Of a stretch of 64,000 bases of DNA, positions 60,874 through 64,000 are shown one piece after another. Below the pieces are notes generated by a model, which had not been told where the DNA came from, searched no databases, and was given only the letters and a program-made list of their open reading frames with translations. Numbering within the stretch: the stretch's first letter is position 1; each line of letters starts with the position of its first letter. Where the stretch lies: contig NZ_CP088298.1 of the NCBI RefSeq assembly GCF_021117425.1, positions 4,216,001 through 4,280,000 on the forward strand. The letters run 5' to 3'. Made by a program: the position numbers and the translations under genes. The DNA is from Brevibacterium zhoupengii. Lineage in GTDB: Bacteria > Actinomycetota > Actinomycetes > Actinomycetales > Brevibacteriaceae.

Positions 60874-62417
60874 TGCTCGGTAAGCGCACATCCAGGTTTC
60901 TCGCCATCATCGCCGCATCCCTGCTCATCCTCACCGGCTGCGACTCGGGGGACGACGGTCCGCCGGCCAACGGCGGAGACCTCGTCTTCGCTCGCGGCAA
61001 GGACGCCACAACCTTGCTGCCGCCGACGACGACGCAGAACGCCGACATCTGGACCCTGCAGCAGGTCTACGAGACGCTGACGCTGAACAAACCCGATGGA
61101 ACCGGAGTCGTTCCGGGACTGGCAACGGATTGGAAGGAGTCGAAGGACAAGCTGTCCTGGACGTTCAATCTGCGCGAGAACGTCAAGTTCCACAGTGGCA
61201 AGGAGCTCACGGCCGATGACGTCGTCTTCTCCCTCAACTACGCGCGCGATGCCAGCGATGACGCCAATCTCTGGGCCGGGGAGTTCACCCTCATCGACGA
61301 CGTCAAGAAGGTCGACGACTCCACGGTCAAGATCGAGCTGTCCAAACCGTGGGGACCGCTGCCCAGCTACATGGCACTGTTTGCCGCCGCGATCTACCCG
61401 GAGGACTTCGGCGGTCATGATGCCGAATACATGGCCACTCATGCCGACGGCACAGGACCCTTCAAGGTCGACTCCTGGTCGAAGGGCCAGAGCCTCAAGC
61501 TCGTCCGCAATGATGACTACTGGGAAGAAGGAGTGCCGAAGCTGCATTCGGTGACCTTCAACGTGGTCTCCGAGGACAACACCCGAAGACTCCAGCTCCA
61601 GGGCGGGCAGGCCCACATCGATGAGGAACCTGCCCCCTTGAGCATGAGCACCATGGACCGGTCGCAGGACGTCTCGGCCACCGCTTTCGAGTCGACGAAG
61701 ATCCTCTACTTCAACCTCAACAACAAGGTCAAAGGTCTCGACGATCCGAAGGTCCGTCGCGCCATGTCCTATGCCGTCGACCGGAAATCCGTCGTCGATG
61801 TCGTCTACGCCGGGTATGCGGACCCTGCAGGGTCCTTCATCTCCCCCGGTCTGACCGGTCATGCCGATGGCATCGACGGCGGCGAGTACAACATGGACAA
61901 GGCGAAGAAGCTCATGGCCGAATCCGACCACGCGGAGGGGCTGGAGATCACCATCCAGATTCCTTCCGGGGTGGCCGACCGCGAACTGCTGGCCCAGATC
62001 GCCCAGCAGTCCTGGCAGGACCTCGGGATCACGGTCCATGTGCAGAAACTCGATGACGCTACCCTGGTGACCAACCGCACCAACGGTGACTTCGAAGTCC
62101 AGGTCGGCTACGCCACCTCCGATGTCTCCGACACCTCGCAGATGATCAACTTCCTCGCCGTCACCGATGATTCAGGCATCCGCTCCGGCTACGGCAATCC
62201 ACAGGTCGAGAAGTGGTCGGCCCAGGCTCTGGCCGAACCCGATCCCGATAAGCAGAACGAGCTCTACGCGAAGATCCAGCAGAAGGTCGCCGACGACGCC
62301 CCGATCATCCCGGTCGCCTATCAGAAGGCCCTGTACGGAATCAGCAGCGACGTCGTCGACTTCGAACCCTACGTGCTGGGAACGTACGGACTGCGCGAGG
62401 CCACGCTCAAGAACTAG
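60873..62417 (+). CDS. Family 5 extracellular solute-binding lipoprotein
   Basis: A 514-residue lipoprotein. The signal FLAIIAASLLILTGC gives a lipobox with the modified Cys near residue 22. The body matches peptide/nickel binding proteins (SBP family 5): VYETLTLNKPDGTGVVPGLATDWKESKDKLSWTFNLRENVKFHSGKELTADDVVFSL. AAGGAG lies 8 bp before the ATG, which overlaps the upstream stop. It catches the substrate for the DppBCDF-like importer. Peptides are typical ligands; in this context hydroxyproline- or proline-containing peptides or betaines are possible. Confidence 0.9.
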   Translation: MLGKRTSRFLAIIAASLLILTGCDSGDDGPPANGGDLVFARGKDATTLLPPTTTQNADIWTLQQVYETLTLNKPDGTGVVPGLATDWKESKDKLSWTFNLRENVKFHSGKELTADDVVFSLNYARDASDDANLWAGEFTLIDDVKKVDDSTVKIELSKPWGPLPSYMALFAAAIYPEDFGGHDAEYMATHADGTGPFKVDSWSKGQSLKLVRNDDYWEEGVPKLHSVTFNVVSEDNTRRLQLQGGQAHIDEEPAPLSMSTMDRSQDVSATAFESTKILYFNLNNKVKGLDDPKVRRAMSYAVDRKSVVDVVYAGYADPAGSFISPGLTGHADGIDGGEYNMDKAKKLMAESDHAEGLEITIQIPSGVADRELLAQIAQQSWQDLGITVHVQKLDDATLVTNRTNGDFEVQVGYATSDVSDTSQMINFLAVTDDSGIRSGYGNPQVEKWSAQALAEPDPDKQNELYAKIQQKVADDAPIIPVAYQKALYGISSDVVDFEPYVLGTYGLREATLKN

Positions 62418-62429
62418 GACCTCACCAGC

Positions 62430-62442
62430 CGGGACGGTCCCG
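62430..62442. terminator. Short hairpin after the ABC importer operon
   Basis: CGGGA (62430-62434) and TCCCG (62438-62442) form a 5-bp stem around CGG, 13 bp after the lipoprotein stop and before the converging oxidoreductase gene. It is a weak terminator candidate. Confidence 0.35.
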
Positions 62443-62474
62443 TTAAGCAATTGGGCACTGTTGTCGAAATCGAC

Positions 62475-63434
62475 TCAGTGCTCAAGCACGATCTTTCCGG
62501 TCGTCGCACGGGATTCGAGCGCGGTGAACGCATCGGCCACCTCGGCGATGGGATAGCGGGCGCCGATGCTCACCTTGAGGTCTCCGCTGCGGATCCAGGC
62601 GAAGATCTCGTCTGTCCTGCCGCGGATCTCATCTGCGGTGCGGACGTGGTCGGCGACGGTGGGGCGGGTGAGGAAGAGCGAACCCGAGGTGTTGAGCGTG
62701 TTGACGTCGACCGGGTCGACCGGACCGCTGGCGTTGCCGACGACGACGATCGTGCCGCGGGTGCGCACGGCTTTGAGATCATCGTCGAAGGTCGTGGCGC
62801 CGACGCCGTCGTAGATGACGGAGGCGCCGATACCATCCGTGACTTCCAGGGTCTTCTCCGCGAAGTCTTCGTAGCCGAAGACATGGCTCGCGCCGTTCGC
62901 CCGGGCGATTTCGGCCTTCTCCGCAGAGGAGGTCGTACCGATCACTGTGGCTCCCTTGAACACCGCCACCTGCGTGAGCAGCTGGCCGAGCCCACCTGCC
63001 GCCGCGTGGATGAGCACGACGTCACCGGATGTGACCGGATGGGTGTCCGTGGTCAGGTAGTGGGCGGTGATGCCCTGCATGAGAGCGGCAACCGCGGTCT
63101 CATCATCGATGTCATCGGGCAATGGAACTGCCTTGTCCGCCTGCACGAGGGCGAACTGGGAGAAGCTTCCCTGCCCACCGGCCATCCAGCCGACGCGCGA
63201 ACCGACCTCGAAGCCGGTGACACCGTCGCCGGTGGACACGACCGTGCCGACGCCTTCGACTCCGGCACGAAATGGCGTGGGCAGAGCCTTGCGACGCTGG
63301 ACCACGTCGAGGAAGTTCACTCCCGAGACGCTCAGCTCGACGAGAATCTGCCCCTCAGCGGGAACCAGTTCCTCGTTGTCCACCCGTACGTAGGCCTCTG
63401 GACCGCCGTGTTGTTCAACCTTGATGAATGTCAT
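62475..63434 (-). CDS. Zinc-free MDR-family quinone oxidoreductase (Qor-like)
   Basis: A 319-residue medium-chain reductase: EGQILVELSVSGVNFLDVVQRRKALPTPFRAGVEGVGTV, AVAALMQGITAHYLTTDTHPVTSGDVVLIHAAAGGLGQLLTQVAVFKGATVIGTTSS (NADPH site) and IYDGVGATTF. The structural-zinc cysteines are absent, as in quinone oxidoreductases. GAGGAGG lies 5 bp before the ATG at 63434. It likely reduces quinones or other alpha,beta-unsaturated carbonyls with NADPH. It is divergent from a TetR gene with an operator between them, so it is probably induced by such compounds. Confidence 0.88.
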   Translation of the reverse strand: MTFIKVEQHGGPEAYVRVDNEELVPAEGQILVELSVSGVNFLDVVQRRKALPTPFRAGVEGVGTVVSTGDGVTGFEVGSRVGWMAGGQGSFSQFALVQADKAVPLPDDIDDETAVAALMQGITAHYLTTDTHPVTSGDVVLIHAAAGGLGQLLTQVAVFKGATVIGTTSSAEKAEIARANGASHVFGYEDFAEKTLEVTDGIGASVIYDGVGATTFDDDLKAVRTRGTIVVVGNASGPVDPVDVNTLNTSGSLFLTRPTVADHVRTADEIRGRTDEIFAWIRSGDLKVSIGARYPIAEVADAFTALESRATTGKIVLEH

Positions 63435-63480
63435 CGTTGCCTCCTCGAAATCGATGTCGATGTCTGCCCGCGGAGCTTTC

Positions 63481-63509
63481 GTCCGGATACCTATCCGGAC
63501 TATAGTCCG
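63481..63509. promoter_or_regulatory. Overlapping TetR-type operators and promoter
   Basis: GTCCGGATA (63481-63489) and TATCCGGAC (63492-63500) are perfect 9-bp arms with a 2-bp centre. They overlap a second perfect palindrome, CGGACTATAGTCCG (63496-63509). TATAGT (63501-63506) is a -10 box 6 bp before the TetR ATG, so bound repressor would cover it. The site lies 47 bp upstream of the quinone oxidoreductase start on the other strand. Confidence 0.75.
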
Positions 63510-63512
63510 TAT

Positions 63513-64000
63513 ATGAGCGAGCATACCGGAACGCAGTCCGCTTTCGGAAGAGCCCTTCTTCCCATAGCGGCTCCAGAACAGCCGCTGCGCGCCGACGCTC
63601 AGCGGAATCGGCGTCGCATCCTCGACTCTGCGACACAGCTGCTCGCCGACGAGGGCGTGGCTGGACTGACCATGGACGAGTTGGCTAGGCGGGCACAGGT
63701 CGGCAAGGGCACTCTCTACCGGAACTTCACCGACAAGGCTGGAATCGCTTCGGCGCTGCTCGACGAACGGGTGCGGGATATGCACGCGCGGATGCTGCAG
63801 GGACCGTCTCCGCTGGGTCCGGGTGCGCCGGGCAGCGAGCGACTGGCGGCCTTTGCCGAGGCATATATAAGGCATGTCTCGAGCAACCTCGATCTCGTCC
63901 TCCTCACCGAGGACTCAAGTCCACGCGGACGATTCGATCGAGTGGGCTATCCCTTCTGGCGTCGCCACGTCGAGATCCTCATCGAAGAAGTCCGAGCGGA
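63513..64000 (+). CDS. TetR-family transcriptional regulator, cut by the right edge
   Basis: The first 162 codons are present with no stop. After a polar lead (about 30 residues) comes the TetR DNA-binding domain: RRRILDSATQLLADEGVAGLTMDELARRAQVGKGTLYRNFTDKAGIASALLDERV (about 35-90). The ligand domain begins after it. There is no ribosome site; TATAGT 6 bp before the ATG indicates a leaderless mRNA. It is divergent from the quinone oxidoreductase gene and shares an operator region with it, so it probably represses both. Confidence 0.88.
   Translation, partial: MSEHTGTQSAFGRALLPIAAPEQPLRADAQRNRRRILDSATQLLADEGVAGLTMDELARRAQVGKGTLYRNFTDKAGIASALLDERVRDMHARMLQGPSPLGPGAPGSERLAAFAEAYIRHVSSNLDLVLLTEDSSPRGRFDRVGYPFWRRHVEILIEEVRA

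Noticed and set aside
1..64000. CRISPR arrays, prophage genes, transposases or integrases
   Set aside because: No regularly spaced repeats, no transposase- or integrase-like products and no phage structural genes were recognised on either strand.

Overview
The window is high-GC DNA from an actinomycete. Signs of this are sortase/LPxTG pilus genes, NarL-type two-component systems, tightly overlapping ATGA/GTGA gene junctions and many genes that begin a fixed distance after a TANNNT -10 box (leaderless transcripts). A Brevibacterium-like member of the Micrococcales fits the gene content, but that placement is an inference. Both ends are cut inside genes: an iron-sulfur subunit of a molybdenum hydroxylase on the left and a TetR regulator on the right. 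No rRNA, tRNA, CRISPR array, prophage or insertion sequence was recognised.

Bases 1-17,715 form a heterocycle-catabolism island. It holds two subunits of a molybdenum hydroxylase, an NCS2 nucleobase permease, a PucR regulator, and divergently a DUF2877 protein followed by a natural FdrA-YlbE fusion. These last two are the AllH and AllF+AllG parts of oxamate carbamoyltransferase. From the right an opposing seven-gene operon runs in: hyuA-hyuB (ATP-dependent hydantoinase), carbamate kinase, MocA-like cytidylyltransferase, CoxD-like AAA ATPase, CoxE-like VWA protein and XdhC. Together they suggest a route in which a hydantoin-like ring is oxidised, opened to oxalurate at the cost of ATP, and phosphorolysed to oxamate plus carbamoyl phosphate, with ATP recovered by carbamate kinase.

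Bases 17,844-37,035 hold an NmrA-like protein, a DesK/NarL-type two-component system, a large LuxR-type regulator and, converging on it, a class C sortase pilus operon (sortase, backbone pilin, large tip adhesin). Three ABC-2 type exporters follow, one in an operon with its own two-component system, together with a GNAT acetyltransferase.

Bases 37,210-44,695 hold an AlaA-type aminotransferase, then a GAF/PucR-type regulator and a mevalonate-degradation operon: class II HMG-CoA reductase, HMG-CoA lyase and a two-gene TctA-like transporter without a binding protein. Bases 44,923-49,073 carry a TauE/SafE exporter, an Rrf2 regulator, and a LysR regulator divergent from an Orn/Lys/Arg decarboxylase.

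Bases 49,290-51,020 encode an unusual ECF-like sigma factor fused to a membrane segment and an acidic Ser/Pro/Glu-rich tail. Bases 51,425-62,417 look like an uptake and catabolic locus for proline-type compounds: MHS transporter, GntR regulator, FMN/FAD/Fe-S demethylase-like enzyme, hydroxyproline epimerase and a complete Dpp/Opp-type ABC importer. A quinone oxidoreductase and a divergent TetR regulator, sharing a palindromic operator region, close the window.
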